Shown here: piece after piece, positions 1 to 8,270 of the stretch | Position numbering within the stretch: position 1 is the first letter of the stretch | Layout of the letters: each line of letters opens with the position of its first letter | NCBI RefSeq assembly: GCF_001017435.1 | Contig: NZ_CP011371.1 | Coordinates: 2,852,001 to 2,916,000 of the forward strand | Reading direction: 5' to 3' | DNA from: Caldimonas brevitalea | GTDB lineage: Bacteria > Pseudomonadota > Gammaproteobacteria > Burkholderiales > Burkholderiaceae_C | DNA: 64,000 nt | The notes under the pieces: model-generated | What the model was told of the DNA's origin: nothing | Databases searched by the model: none | The model's input: the letters and a program-made list of their open reading frames with translations, nothing else | Position numbers and translations under genes: made by a program

Positions 1-37
1 AGGCACGAGGATCAGCAGCAGGAAGCTCTGTCAGAAG

Positions 38-646
38 TTGTCTAGCATGACGGCACAAGTACCAGATCACCTTTGTCACGAGAATCAGGAGTACCGGATA
101 TGCGCCCGCAGCGGGGATAGCCCGCTCTTCGACCCGTTGATTTACGGCCTGAACCCTGCGGCACCCTCGACAGCAAGCTACCGGGGTTGGCAAGCCATGT
201 TTGCCGTCATCGAGTCGCTAGTGTTGGCTGACCTGCTCGTATTTCATGACGCGGGGCACCCGATCAAGAATCAACGACCCAACGGGCCGAGCATCGGAGG
301 CGTCATGCCGACGGCGCCTGATTCCTGGGTTGGTTTTAATTGCGTCTATTCCGGCCTCAGCATCCCTATCGAGTTTACCGGCGGGCTAGTGGTTAGCCGA
401 GATTTGGTCAGGGGACTGGCCAGCAACTCGTTGTCTCGACCGTTTTGGGCGTTCGAGCAGGTGAAGGAACTCTTGTTTGAGCACGGGGTACTAGTGGCTG
501 CCCAAGACCTATCTCACGTTGCAGCAACCGTACGCAAGGAGCACCTCGTCCAAGGCATTCTAGGTCGCGCCGCGTTCACCGAGGATGAGGCAACGAGAGC
601 GCAGATCGAGGGCGAATTCTCGGCCCACTACGACTACCTGCTCTGA
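38..646 (+). CDS. hypothetical protein
   Basis: I do not recognise this protein of about 200 residues. It has no signal peptide, lipobox or clear membrane segment, so it is probably cytoplasmic. A hydrophobic stretch around residues 55-70 is followed by a His/Asp/Gly patch (HDAGHP). The start is uncertain: TTG at 38 has AGGAAG at 20-25, about 12 bases upstream, while ATG at 47 is in frame but further from that site. Base composition is visibly less GC-rich than the rest of the window and codon use is less biased, as in the next gene. This fits accessory or acquired DNA. The upstream context lies outside the window. An immunity or accessory role is possible, but nothing in the sequence supports a function. 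Confidence 0.6.
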   Translation: MSSMTAQVPDHLCHENQEYRICARSGDSPLFDPLIYGLNPAAPSTASYRGWQAMFAVIESLVLADLLVFHDAGHPIKNQRPNGPSIGGVMPTAPDSWVGFNCVYSGLSIPIEFTGGLVVSRDLVRGLASNSLSRPFWAFEQVKELLFEHGVLVAAQDLSHVAATVRKEHLVQGILGRAAFTEDEATRAQIEGEFSAHYDYLL

Positions 647-702
647 GCATTGCGAGCGCGCCCGCCCATGCGGCTCGTCGCTCGCGAGCGGCCAACAATA
701 GG

Positions 703-1161
703 ATGATGAGTTCAGAAGCTATCGACATGAAGGTCGCAGTTGCGATGCGTCCCTCCAAGGGCTGGGGGGTACCGGTGCCGCGATTGCCTATCGTCGTGTC
801 CCTGCAATCGGATGAGGGAATCGAGTTGCAGGGGGAGCCCGTGGTGAACGGTGGTTTGCTGGTGTCACGGGATGACCGGTCACTTGTGTTCGGGGGGGCG
901 GCGTGCATTACTCGCTTCCCCGGTCATCCTATTCCGATCTCCGCTACGTCTCCCTGGCATACCGTGGTTGACGTTCTATCCGACGCCGAAGACGAAGATC
1001 CGCCTCCGGGGAAGTACGAGCTCAGCGTGAGCGTGTCCTTCTTTCGCACAAACGGGGAAGGACGGATCATTTCTCAGTGTCTGATGCACAAGATGGTTGT
1101 GGAACTAGACAGCAATGGTTGGCATGTCGTTCGAGATGAGATGTCGACACCCACACGCTAG
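703..1161 (+). CDS. hypothetical protein
   Basis: This 152-residue protein is not recognised. It has no signal peptide or membrane segment. Alternating hydrophobic/polar stretches (LPIVVSLQS, KYELSVSVSFF) suggest an all-beta fold, and there is an acidic loop DAEDEDPP near residues 108-115. Two adjacent ATG codons (703 and 706) could serve as start, and no strong ribosome binding site is visible. It follows the previous unknown gene by about 55 bases on the same strand and shares its lower GC content, so the two may form one small transferred unit. Confidence 0.55.
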   Translation: MMSSEAIDMKVAVAMRPSKGWGVPVPRLPIVVSLQSDEGIELQGEPVVNGGLLVSRDDRSLVFGGAACITRFPGHPIPISATSPWHTVVDVLSDAEDEDPPPGKYELSVSVSFFRTNGEGRIISQCLMHKMVVELDSNGWHVVRDEMSTPTR

Positions 1162-1556
1162 TCGCCTGTCATCCTGATCGGAAGTCGCTCCGTGTGCCGC
1201 GAACGGGGCACATCCCGCCCCGCAGGGTTATCCCGTAGAACCTCCGCACTCCAGGCGGCACAGTTCGCAGCCGGCGTTGCGACTTCAGAAACAAAGGCAC
1301 ACAAATAGACGACTTGTCCTTGACGGTGACCGTCTCATTTGTTTCGTTTGGAAGCAAGTCCGCCTTTTGCCGGCATTTCGACTGCCATTTTTGTGATTTT
1401 GTGAAAGTAAATGTTCGATTTTTGCGGAACTCGCACGAACTGAAAGTCAGCTGAATTCGGCTTGTACGAAGGCCTCGGTGGGCTGTCCTACAGAGACAAA
1501 AAGGCCGCTCAGCCCATCGATCCTCGCCCGCGGCTCGCATCGGTTTTGTCCCGCCG
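1162..1556. other. AT-richer intergenic region
   Basis: I see no convincing gene here. The 1169-1540 minus-strand reading frame has no ribosome binding site and no recognisable motif. The stretch from about 1340 to 1450 is clearly AT-richer than its surroundings and could host activator binding upstream of the sigma-54-type promoter at 1557. Confidence 0.5.
1322..1334. promoter_or_regulatory. perfect 13-base palindrome, possible operator
   Basis: GACGGTGACCGTC is a perfect inverted repeat with 6-base arms and one central base, about 225 bases upstream of the sigma-54-like promoter. That distance would suit an enhancer-type activator site. Role inferred only. Confidence 0.3.
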
Positions 1557-1572
1557 TGGCATGCCCTTTGCT
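1557..1572 (+). promoter_or_regulatory. sigma-54-type promoter
   Basis: TGGCATGCCCTTTGCT matches the -24/-12 consensus TGGCAC-N5-TTGCW with one mismatch (T for C at position 6). The invariant GG and GC dinucleotides have the correct spacing. It lies 30 bases upstream of the ATG at 1603, with the ribosome binding site AAGGGAG between them. It would start the apbE-to-ccmI gene run under an enhancer-binding activator that is not in the window. Confidence 0.6.
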
Positions 1573-1602
1573 CAAAGACCCTCCAACTTGAAGGGAGTGG
1601 TC

Positions 1603-2607
1603 ATGTCACTGGGCCTGTCGAATGTCGGCCATCGCGCCGGCCCCCTGTCGCGGCGTCGCGATCGGGCGGTTGCCGGTGGCGCTTGGTACAGCCGCCAGGA
1701 AGCCATCATGGGCACGCCCGTGCGGGTCGAGCTGTGGAGCGAGACCCGGGCCGCAGCCGAAGCGGCGATGGCGGCCGTGATGGCCGAGATGCACCGCATC
1801 GACCGCGCCATGAGCCCGCACAAGGCCGACTCCGAGCTGTCGCGCCTCAACCGCGACGCGGCGAACGGACCAGTGCCCGTCAGCGATGAGCTGTACGAAC
1901 TGATCGCGCGCTCGATGGCCTTCTCCGAACTCTCCGGCGGCGCCTTCGACATCACCTACGCGGCCGTGGGCCACCTGTACGACTACCGACGCCGGGTCAG
2001 GCCCACCGAGGAAGCCGTCGAGCAGGCGCGCGCCGCCGTCGGCTATCGCCATCTCCTCCTCGACCCTCACAGCCGCAGCGTGCGTTTCGCGCGTGCCGGC
2101 GTGCGCATCGATCTCGGCGGTTTTGCGAAGGGCCATGCGGTCGACAAAAGCATCGCCATCCTCAAGGCCGCCGGTATCCGCCATGCCATGGTCTCCGCCG
2201 GCGGCGATAGCCACGTGTTGGGCGATCGCCGCGGGCGGCCTTGGACGATCGCGGTGCGCGATCCCCGGCGGCCCGGCGAGGTGGTGGCGGTGCTGCCGCT
2301 GGAGGACGTCTCCATCTCGACCTCGGGCGACTACGAGCGCTTTTTCGAGCACGGCCAGGTGCGCTTCCACCATCTCATCGACCCACGCACCGGCAGGTCG
2401 CCCAGCAGCGTGCGCAGCGTCACCATCCTCGCGCCCGACGGGCTCACCAGCGAAGGCCTGTCGAAGAGCGTGTTCATGCTCGGGGTCGAGCAGGGGCTGC
2501 AGCTGGTCGAGTCCATGCCCGGCGTGGATGCCGTGGTGGTCGATGCCGACGGCGTGCTGCACAGCTCGTCGGGTTTGCTGCCAGGAGGCGGCACCCCCCA
2601 ACCGTGA
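1603..2607 (+). CDS. apbE: FAD:protein FMN transferase, ApbE family
   Basis: ApbE enzymes transfer FMN from FAD to Ser/Thr of periplasmic redox proteins, using Mg2+. Family motifs in this 334-residue product are MGTPVRVE (36-43), the nucleotide-binding DLGGFAKG (170-177), SISTSGDYER (237-246) and HHLIDPRTGR (256-265). ATG 1603 is chosen because AAGGGAG (1591-1597) precedes it by a few bases; the frame is open further upstream without a better site. Oddly, the N-terminus is basic and lacks an obvious hydrophobic signal, although family members usually act outside the cytoplasm. It is the first gene after the sigma-54-like promoter and precedes the haem lipoprotein gene by 55 bases, which suggests a job in maturing the redox proteins of this locus. 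Confidence 0.92.
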   Translation: MSLGLSNVGHRAGPLSRRRDRAVAGGAWYSRQEAIMGTPVRVELWSETRAAAEAAMAAVMAEMHRIDRAMSPHKADSELSRLNRDAANGPVPVSDELYELIARSMAFSELSGGAFDITYAAVGHLYDYRRRVRPTEEAVEQARAAVGYRHLLLDPHSRSVRFARAGVRIDLGGFAKGHAVDKSIAILKAAGIRHAMVSAGGDSHVLGDRRGRPWTIAVRDPRRPGEVVAVLPLEDVSISTSGDYERFFEHGQVRFHHLIDPRTGRSPSSVRSVTILAPDGLTSEGLSKSVFMLGVEQGLQLVESMPGVDAVVVDADGVLHSSSGLLPGGGTPQP

Positions 2608-2662
2608 TGCATGTGTTCCCGCATCGAAACCAAGCAATAAGAAAGTCTTCAGGAGAGGCACG

Positions 2663-5656
2663 ATGGACACGACGCAATCGAGAACAAAAAGAAGAGGCGG
2701 GCTCGCTTTCGCTTCCGCGGCCGCGGCCGCGGCACTGAGCCTGTGGCTGGCCGCCTGCGGCAGCGGCGGCGACAGTGGCGCCGACTCGGGCACCGTGGAG
2801 GGCGACGTCGCGATCGCCTATGTGATGCGGCCCAGCACGGTCAACATGAACCCCACCAACGGCGCGCCGAGCGCGGCCGGCGGTGACTTGTTCATCCGCG
2901 AGAAATCGTCCCCCAGCGCGCCCGAGCACAACCTCACGCGGCGCTTCACGCAAGGGGTCGGCGACGCGTCGGACCCGGAGGTCTCCTACGACGGCAAGAA
3001 GATCGTGTTCGCGATGCGCTGCCCGGCCGCGAACACCGCCACCGTCGACGGCCGTCCCGCCTGCACCGGCCGCTGGAACATCTGGGAATACGACATGAGC
3101 AGCGGCGGGCTCACCAACGGCAGCTTCCGGCGCCTGACCAGCTCCATCGAAGACGACGACGTCGACCCCGCCTACCTGCCAGCCGGGCGCGGCTTCGTGT
3201 TCTCGTCCAACCGCCAGGCCAAGTCGAAGGTCAACCAGGCCCTGGGCCGCAGCTACTACGCGCTCGACGAATACGAGCGCGAGCGGGTGTTCAACCTGCA
3301 CACGATGGACACCAAGGGCGGCAACGTCCAACAGATCTCCTTCAACCAGAGCCACGACCGCAACCCGGTGGTGCGCCCCAACGGCGACATCATGTTCTCG
3401 CGCTGGGAACACCTGGGCGACCGCAACCGCTTCGCGATCTTCCGCACCAAGCCCGACGGCACCGACATGTTCGTGCTGTACGGCGCCCACAGCCCGGGCA
3501 ACAGCTTCCTGCACCCGCGCGACATGGCGCCCACCGGCCGCTACGCCGGCTTCGTCTCGTCGTCGTTGATGCCGCTGTCGGGCACTGACGAAGGCGGCGC
3601 GCTGATGTTCATCGACATCAAGAACTACTCCGAGCAGAACACGCCGGCCAACCGCACCGTGCCGACCGCGGGCGGGCAGCGCGAGCTGACCGAACGCAGC
3701 CTGAACATGGACGAAGGCCTGTCGCTCTACGGGCGGGTCAGCGCGCCGTATCCGCTGTGGGACGGCACCGACCGCGTGCTGGTGGCCTACCGTCCTTGCG
3801 AGGTCATGCGCGAGGGCAAGGTGGTGCCCTGCGCCACGCTGACGCCCGCCGAGGCCGAACGCCTGGGCAACCGCGACCGTTCCGAGGCCGAGGAGGCGGC
3901 CGACACGGTGCAGGACAACGTGCCGCCGAACTACGCCATCTACATGTTCAACCCGGCCAAGCAGACCTGGCTGCCGGTGGCGTCGCCTCCGCAGGGCTTC
4001 ATGTACACCGACCCGGTCGCGCTGCAACCCCGGCCCGAGCCCAACGCCACCCCGCCGACCAACGTCGACCCCGCGCTGGCCGCCGACAACATGGCCCTGA
4101 TCGAGGTGCGCAGTGTCTATGACACCGACGGCCTCCAACGGATGGGCGAGCAGATGCTGACCGCGGCGGACCTTCCGACCGGCTGCACACAAGGCATCGC
4201 GCTGACCAACCCCACCGAGCCCAACGACACCCGGGCACAGGTGCCCGACCTGCTGCGCATCAAAGACCCGGCGCAACCGGCTTATCACTGTGCCCCGGCG
4301 CGCTTCGTGCGGGCCACCCGTGCCGTGCCGCCGCCGGCCACGACGATGGGCTTGCGCTCGGCCATCGGTGAAACCGAGTTCGAGCAGCAGCAGATCCTCG
4401 GCTATGCGCCGATCGAGCCCGACGGCTCCTTCAAGCTGCACGTACCGGCCGACGTGCCGCTGGCCCTGTCCATCGTCGATGCCAAGGGCCGTGCCTTCCA
4501 GACCCACGCCAACTGGATCCAGGTCCGCCCCGGCGAACGGCGCACCTGCGACGGCTGCCACAGCCCGCGCCGCGGCGGTGCCTTGAACTCGGGCGCCGTC
4601 GTCGACACGGTGCCGGCTGCGTTGCGCCCCGCAATGGCCAGCGCGCATCTGGCAGGTGAGACCATGGCGTCCACCCGCACCCGGCTCGACCCCGCGGCCC
4701 TGCGGTTGTTGGCTGACCTGTCGTACACCGACGTGTGGGCCGACACCAGCAAGGCCGGCGTGACCGCGCGCCCCTCGATCACCATCCGGTATACCGGCAA
4801 CGCCAATCCCGCGGACGACCTGGCCACGCCGGCACCGACCAACGGGGTCATCAACTATCCCGACCACATCCAGCCGCTGTGGACCCGCGACCGCGGCGCC
4901 AACACCTGCGTCAACTGCCACGCCGACACCGCCAAGCTCGACTTGCGCGCCACCCTCGGCGGCACCGGCCGGCTCACGTCCTATGAAGAGCTGCTGATCG
5001 GCGACCCGCTGATCGAAAACGGCGTCCCCGTCACGCGGGTCCGCGAAGGGGTGCCGATGGTCGAGCGCGGCGCGCCGCTGGTCGAGGCGAGCTCCGGCGC
5101 CGCCAACAGCGCCGGCATCGCGCGCAAGAGCCGGCTCGGCGAAATCCTGTTCGGCGATGTCTTGCTGGCCGGCGAAGCGGCCCGCACCGCACACCCGAAT
5201 CCCCCCGCCGGCGCGCCCAACCACGCCACCCTGCTCAACGCCGCCGAGAAGCGCCTGGCGGCCGAATGGATGGACCTGGGCGGCCAGTACTACAACGATC
5301 CGTTCAACGGCGCCAGCGGCGTGCGCACCGTCACCACGCTGAGCCAGAGCAGCTTCGAAGCGCGGGTCTTGCCGGTGCTGCGCAGCACTTGCATGGGCTG
5401 CCACCGCCCCGACAGCGGCTCCAACTTCCGCGGCAACCGCTTCGTGCTCACCGGCGATGCCGACGGCGATTACAACGTCACGCTGACGATGGTCTCCAAC
5501 ACCTGCAACGCGTCTGCCAACGCGCTGCTGGCCCGGCCGTCGACCGCGCCGCATCCGTCCGGCGCGACGGGCCAGACCACCGCGGTCTTGCCGGTCGGCA
5601 GCGCGGGCTACACCGCCATCGCCAACTGGATCGCCACGGGGTGTCCCAACCCATGA
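2663..5656 (+). CDS. HzsA-like three-haem cytochrome c lipoprotein
   Basis: The product is 997 residues. An N-terminal lipobox (LAAC, Cys32) predicts a lipid-anchored, exported protein. The N-terminal half has beta-propeller (PD40/TolB-like) repeats such as YDGKKIVFAMRC and LPAGRGFVFSSNRQ. The C-terminal half carries three CxxCH haem c sites: CDGCH (629-633), CVNCH (749-753) and CMGCH (910-914). This propeller-plus-cytochrome layout resembles proteins annotated as hydrazine-synthase-alpha related. That name reflects fold only and does not imply anammox chemistry. A likely role is periplasmic or surface electron transfer or oxidation; the substrate is unknown. ATG 2663 has AGGAGAGG (2651-2658) just upstream. 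Its stop overlaps the next start (ATGA). The ccm genes at the end of the same run could attach its haems. Confidence 0.85.
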   Translation: MDTTQSRTKRRGGLAFASAAAAAALSLWLAACGSGGDSGADSGTVEGDVAIAYVMRPSTVNMNPTNGAPSAAGGDLFIREKSSPSAPEHNLTRRFTQGVGDASDPEVSYDGKKIVFAMRCPAANTATVDGRPACTGRWNIWEYDMSSGGLTNGSFRRLTSSIEDDDVDPAYLPAGRGFVFSSNRQAKSKVNQALGRSYYALDEYERERVFNLHTMDTKGGNVQQISFNQSHDRNPVVRPNGDIMFSRWEHLGDRNRFAIFRTKPDGTDMFVLYGAHSPGNSFLHPRDMAPTGRYAGFVSSSLMPLSGTDEGGALMFIDIKNYSEQNTPANRTVPTAGGQRELTERSLNMDEGLSLYGRVSAPYPLWDGTDRVLVAYRPCEVMREGKVVPCATLTPAEAERLGNRDRSEAEEAADTVQDNVPPNYAIYMFNPAKQTWLPVASPPQGFMYTDPVALQPRPEPNATPPTNVDPALAADNMALIEVRSVYDTDGLQRMGEQMLTAADLPTGCTQGIALTNPTEPNDTRAQVPDLLRIKDPAQPAYHCAPARFVRATRAVPPPATTMGLRSAIGETEFEQQQILGYAPIEPDGSFKLHVPADVPLALSIVDAKGRAFQTHANWIQVRPGERRTCDGCHSPRRGGALNSGAVVDTVPAALRPAMASAHLAGETMASTRTRLDPAALRLLADLSYTDVWADTSKAGVTARPSITIRYTGNANPADDLATPAPTNGVINYPDHIQPLWTRDRGANTCVNCHADTAKLDLRATLGGTGRLTSYEELLIGDPLIENGVPVTRVREGVPMVERGAPLVEASSGAANSAGIARKSRLGEILFGDVLLAGEAARTAHPNPPAGAPNHATLLNAAEKRLAAEWMDLGGQYYNDPFNGASGVRTVTTLSQSSFEARVLPVLRSTCMGCHRPDSGSNFRGNRFVLTGDADGDYNVTLTMVSNTCNASANALLARPSTAPHPSGATGQTTAVLPVGSAGYTAIANWIATGCPNP

Positions 5657-6288
5657 TCATGCTGCAGCAAGCCCGGCGCCTCTTGAGCACCCGGTGGCGC
5701 ACCGGCGGGTGCCTCGCCTTCCTCGCGCTGACAGCGTGCGGGGGAGGGGGCTCCAATCCGCTCGACAACCCGCCCAACGTCAGCAACCCGCGCGGCACCG
5801 TTGGCCAGAAGTTGTCGTACGTCTACTTCCAGAAGTGCATCAACCCAATCTTTCTGAAGCAGCTGCCGGTGCATCAGAACGGCACGGTGTCGAACAACAC
5901 CTGCGCCGGCTCGGGGTGCCATGACAACACCAGCGGCACCGGCGGCGCGTTCCGCATCGTCTCGGGTGCGCAGTCGGTGGACCTGGGCAGCCCGGCGAAC
6001 ACGCCCGACGTGGTGCGTGAGACCGACATGTACAAGAACTTCTATTCGGCGCAGGGCGAGGTGGTGTTCGGCGCGCCGATGGAGAGCCGGCTGCTGACCA
6101 AACCGATGGTGCTCAACGTGCTGCACGGCGGTGGCCTGGTGTTCGAAAACGCCGACGACCCGAACGTGAAGCTGATCGAGTACTGGATCAACCATCCGAT
6201 GCCGGAGGGCCAGGACGAGTTCAGCAGCGCCGGCCACAACATGTTCACGCCGGCCGACCCCGAGACCGGATCCTGCAATATCGAGTGA
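5653..6288 (+). CDS. small lipoprotein with CX4CH haem-like motif
   Basis: This 211-residue exported lipoprotein has its lipobox LTAC at Cys29, followed by a Gly run. ATG 5653 overlaps the TGA of the haem lipoprotein gene, so translation is probably coupled. The only CxxCH-like element is C84-AGSG-C89-H90, a CX4CH spacing instead of CX2CH. Variant spacings are known in some c-type cytochromes, so a covalent haem is possible but unproven. Cys-Ile-Asn (about residue 63) offers another Cys. It is probably a partner subunit of the preceding triple-haem protein. The family is not identified. Confidence 0.75.
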   Translation: MIMLQQARRLLSTRWRTGGCLAFLALTACGGGGSNPLDNPPNVSNPRGTVGQKLSYVYFQKCINPIFLKQLPVHQNGTVSNNTCAGSGCHDNTSGTGGAFRIVSGAQSVDLGSPANTPDVVRETDMYKNFYSAQGEVVFGAPMESRLLTKPMVLNVLHGGGLVFENADDPNVKLIEYWINHPMPEGQDEFSSAGHNMFTPADPETGSCNIE

Positions 6289-6296
6289 GGGGTCTG

Positions 6297-7073
6297 ATGG
6301 CCTTTGTTGTTGCTTCGCGCGGGCACCTAACGCGCGCTCTGTTGCGGGCCGGCCTGCTCGCCTGCTGGGTCGCCTCCGCGCCGGTGCAGGCAGCCGACAG
6401 CGCGCCCGAGCGCCTGCAAGTGACCGAGCCCTACATCGAACTGCACACCGGCCCCGGGCGCGGCTACCCGGTCGCGCATGTGGCCGAGCGCCATGAGTGG
6501 ATCGAGGTCGAGCTGCGCCGCACCGATTGGTTCAAGGTGCGCACGGCCGGCGGCAAGCAGGGCTGGGTGCGTCGCCAGCAGCTGGAAAGCACCTTGACCG
6601 AGGCGGGAGGCCAGAAGACCTTCCGCGACATCTTGCTGGACGACTACCTGCAGCGCCGCGTGCAGCTCGGTGGCGCCTGGGGCCGCTTCGAATCCGAGCC
6701 CATGCTCAAGCTCACGACGGCCTACCGCTTCTCGCCGTCGCTCAGCGTGGAAGGCAGCATCGGGCAAGTGCAGGGCGTGTTCTCCGGCACCGACTTCTGG
6801 CACGTCAACCTGGCCGCCGAGCCGTGGTCGGACCGGCGCTTGTCGCCGTTTTTCGGCATCGGCGTCGGCCGCTTCAAGAACGTGCCCAACTCGAGCCTGG
6901 TCGGGGCCACCAAGACCAACGCCAACCTGGCGGACGCCATCGTGGGCCTGCGGTGGCATTTGAGCGATCGCTTCGTGGTCTCGGCCGATTACGCGTTCTA
7001 TACCGCCTTCGTCAACGAGCAGCGCTCAATCGAATACCGCGCGATCACCGCCGGCATCTCCTTCTTCTTCTAA
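6297..7073 (+). CDS. SH3-domain outer-membrane beta-barrel protein
   Basis: The product is 258 residues. A signal peptide ends near VQAADS. A bacterial SH3 domain follows (about 40-95: IELHTGPGRGYPV...GWVRRQQL). The C-terminal 150 residues alternate as beta strands (SLSVEGSIGQVQG, FVVSADYAFY) and end in ITAGISFFF, the terminal-Phe signature recognised by the BAM machinery. ATG 6297 is preferred over GTG 6285 because GAGGGG lies just before it. It probably forms a small outer-membrane barrel with a periplasmic peptidoglycan- or protein-binding SH3 module. The next gene encodes a second barrel of similar type. Such paired barrels also occur in the Glt gliding loci of myxobacteria, which supports a structural role here. 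Confidence 0.78.
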   Translation: MAFVVASRGHLTRALLRAGLLACWVASAPVQAADSAPERLQVTEPYIELHTGPGRGYPVAHVAERHEWIEVELRRTDWFKVRTAGGKQGWVRRQQLESTLTEAGGQKTFRDILLDDYLQRRVQLGGAWGRFESEPMLKLTTAYRFSPSLSVEGSIGQVQGVFSGTDFWHVNLAAEPWSDRRLSPFFGIGVGRFKNVPNSSLVGATKTNANLADAIVGLRWHLSDRFVVSADYAFYTAFVNEQRSIEYRAITAGISFFF

Positions 7074-7090
7074 CGTCACCCACGATCTCT

Positions 7091-7735
7091 ATGCGCACAC
7101 AGGTCCTTGCCCTTCCGCTGCTGACGACCGCCTTGGCGATGGCGTCGCTCGCCGCCCCTGCCGCAGAACCCGCGCCCGCCACCGAGCAGGTGGTCGTGCC
7201 CGAGGTCGACCGGCGCGACGTCAAGCGCCCGCGCATCCCGTCCAACGACTTCGAGGCGGGCCTGTTCACCGGCGTCTATTCCACCGAGAACTTCGGCAGC
7301 AGCGTGGTCGCCGGGTTGCGGCTGGGCTATCACATCACCGAAGATTTTTTCGTCGAGGCGGCCTACGGGCGCACCAAGGTCAGCGACGAGTCGTTCCGGC
7401 AGGTGCTGCCCGGTGGCATCTTCGGGGGCGAGAAGGAGACGCTGAGCTACTACAACCTGTCGGTCGGCTACAACGTGCTGCCCGGCGAAGTGTTCATCGG
7501 CAGCCAGCGCGCCAAGGCGTCGGCGCTCTACCTGATTGCCGGTGTCGGCAGCACCCGCTTCAACGACCAGCGCAACCAGACCATCAACCTCGGCCTCGGC
7601 TCGCGCGTGTTCCTGGCCGACTGGGCGGCGCTGCAAGTCGACCTGCGCGACCACATGTTCTCGCTCGACCTGCTCGGCAAGCGCCAGAGCACCCACAACC
7701 TCGAGTTGACCGCCGGTCTCACGTTCTTCTTCTGA
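7091..7735 (+). CDS. outer-membrane beta-barrel protein
   Basis: The product is 214 residues. A signal peptide (ending around SLAAPAAEP) leads into a short linker with basic residues. A barrel follows with strands such as DFEAGLFTGVYSTEN, SSVVAGLRLGYHI and FFVEAAYGRTKV. It closes with LELTAGLTFFF, a canonical outer-membrane C-terminus. It resembles the OMP_myx-type barrels found with Glt-like systems, and follows the SH3-barrel gene by 17 bases. It presumably forms the outer-membrane part of the complex encoded here. There is no enzymatic motif. Confidence 0.78.
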   Translation: MRTQVLALPLLTTALAMASLAAPAAEPAPATEQVVVPEVDRRDVKRPRIPSNDFEAGLFTGVYSTENFGSSVVAGLRLGYHITEDFFVEAAYGRTKVSDESFRQVLPGGIFGGEKETLSYYNLSVGYNVLPGEVFIGSQRAKASALYLIAGVGSTRFNDQRNQTINLGLGSRVFLADWAALQVDLRDHMFSLDLLGKRQSTHNLELTAGLTFFF

Positions 7736-7757
7736 GCCACCCCTGCAGGAGTACCGC

Positions 7758-8270
7758 ATGCAACACCTTGGCTATCGAATGCTACGACACCTGCTGCTGG
7801 GGTCGGCGCTGGCGCTGTGCGCCGCTTTGCCCGTCGCGGCCGTCGGCCCGCAGGCCGCGGCGCCCGACTTCACGCTGCGCACACTGAAGGGCGACAACCT
7901 GCGCCTGCAGGAGCAGCGAGGCCGAGTCGTGATGATCAATTTCTGGGCCACCTGGTGCGGCCCCTGTCGGGAGGAAATGCCGCACCTGAACCGGCTCTAC
8001 GACAAGTACCGCGGCTCGGGCTTCACGGTGCTGGCCGTCAACGTCGACGAAGACGGCCGCAACGCGGCCAGCATGGCGTCCAAGCTGGGGGTGAAGTTCC
8101 CAGTGCTGTTCGACAGCGAAAAGAAGGTGAGCCGTCTGTATGACGTCAAGGCCATGCCGTCGACCCTCATCGTCGACCGCGACGGACGCGTGCGCTATCT
8201 CCACCGCGGCTATCTGAGCGGCTACGAGAACACCTATGACGAGCAGATCCGCGCATTGCTGAAGGAATGA
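7758..8270 (+). CDS. TlpA-family periplasmic thioredoxin
   Basis: This 170-residue thiol-disulfide protein has an N-terminal signal segment (LLLGSALALCAALPVAAV). The thioredoxin fold has active site WCGPC (66-70), the NFWATWC context typical of TlpA/ResA, and a cis-Pro loop (AMPSTLIV). It probably reduces Cys pairs in the periplasm, for example apocytochrome CxxCH motifs before haem attachment. That fits the haem proteins upstream and the ccm genes downstream. It is distinct from the CcmG at 23574. Its TGA overlaps the ATG of the DUF4266 gene. TlpA, DUF4266, DUF3570 and ApbE recur together in other genomes, from general knowledge. Confidence 0.9.
   Translation: MQHLGYRMLRHLLLGSALALCAALPVAAVGPQAAAPDFTLRTLKGDNLRLQEQRGRVVMINFWATWCGPCREEMPHLNRLYDKYRGSGFTVLAVNVDEDGRNAASMASKLGVKFPVLFDSEKKVSRLYDVKAMPSTLIVDRDGRVRYLHRGYLSGYENTYDEQIRALLKE

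Noticed and set aside
1169..1540. 123-residue minus-strand reading frame in the gap before apbE
   Set aside because: No ribosome binding site and no recognisable protein pattern; it overlaps the probable regulatory region.
2474..5554. 1026-residue minus-strand reading frame opposite the haem lipoprotein gene
   Set aside because: It has no family motif or ribosome binding site and an Arg/Gly/His/Val-biased composition typical of antisense frames in GC-rich DNA. The plus-strand gene has clear haem motifs.
2663..5656. Reading the HzsA-like protein as evidence for anammox metabolism
   Set aside because: Only the domain layout is similar; no other hydrazine or anammox genes are present and the organism looks like Burkholderiales.
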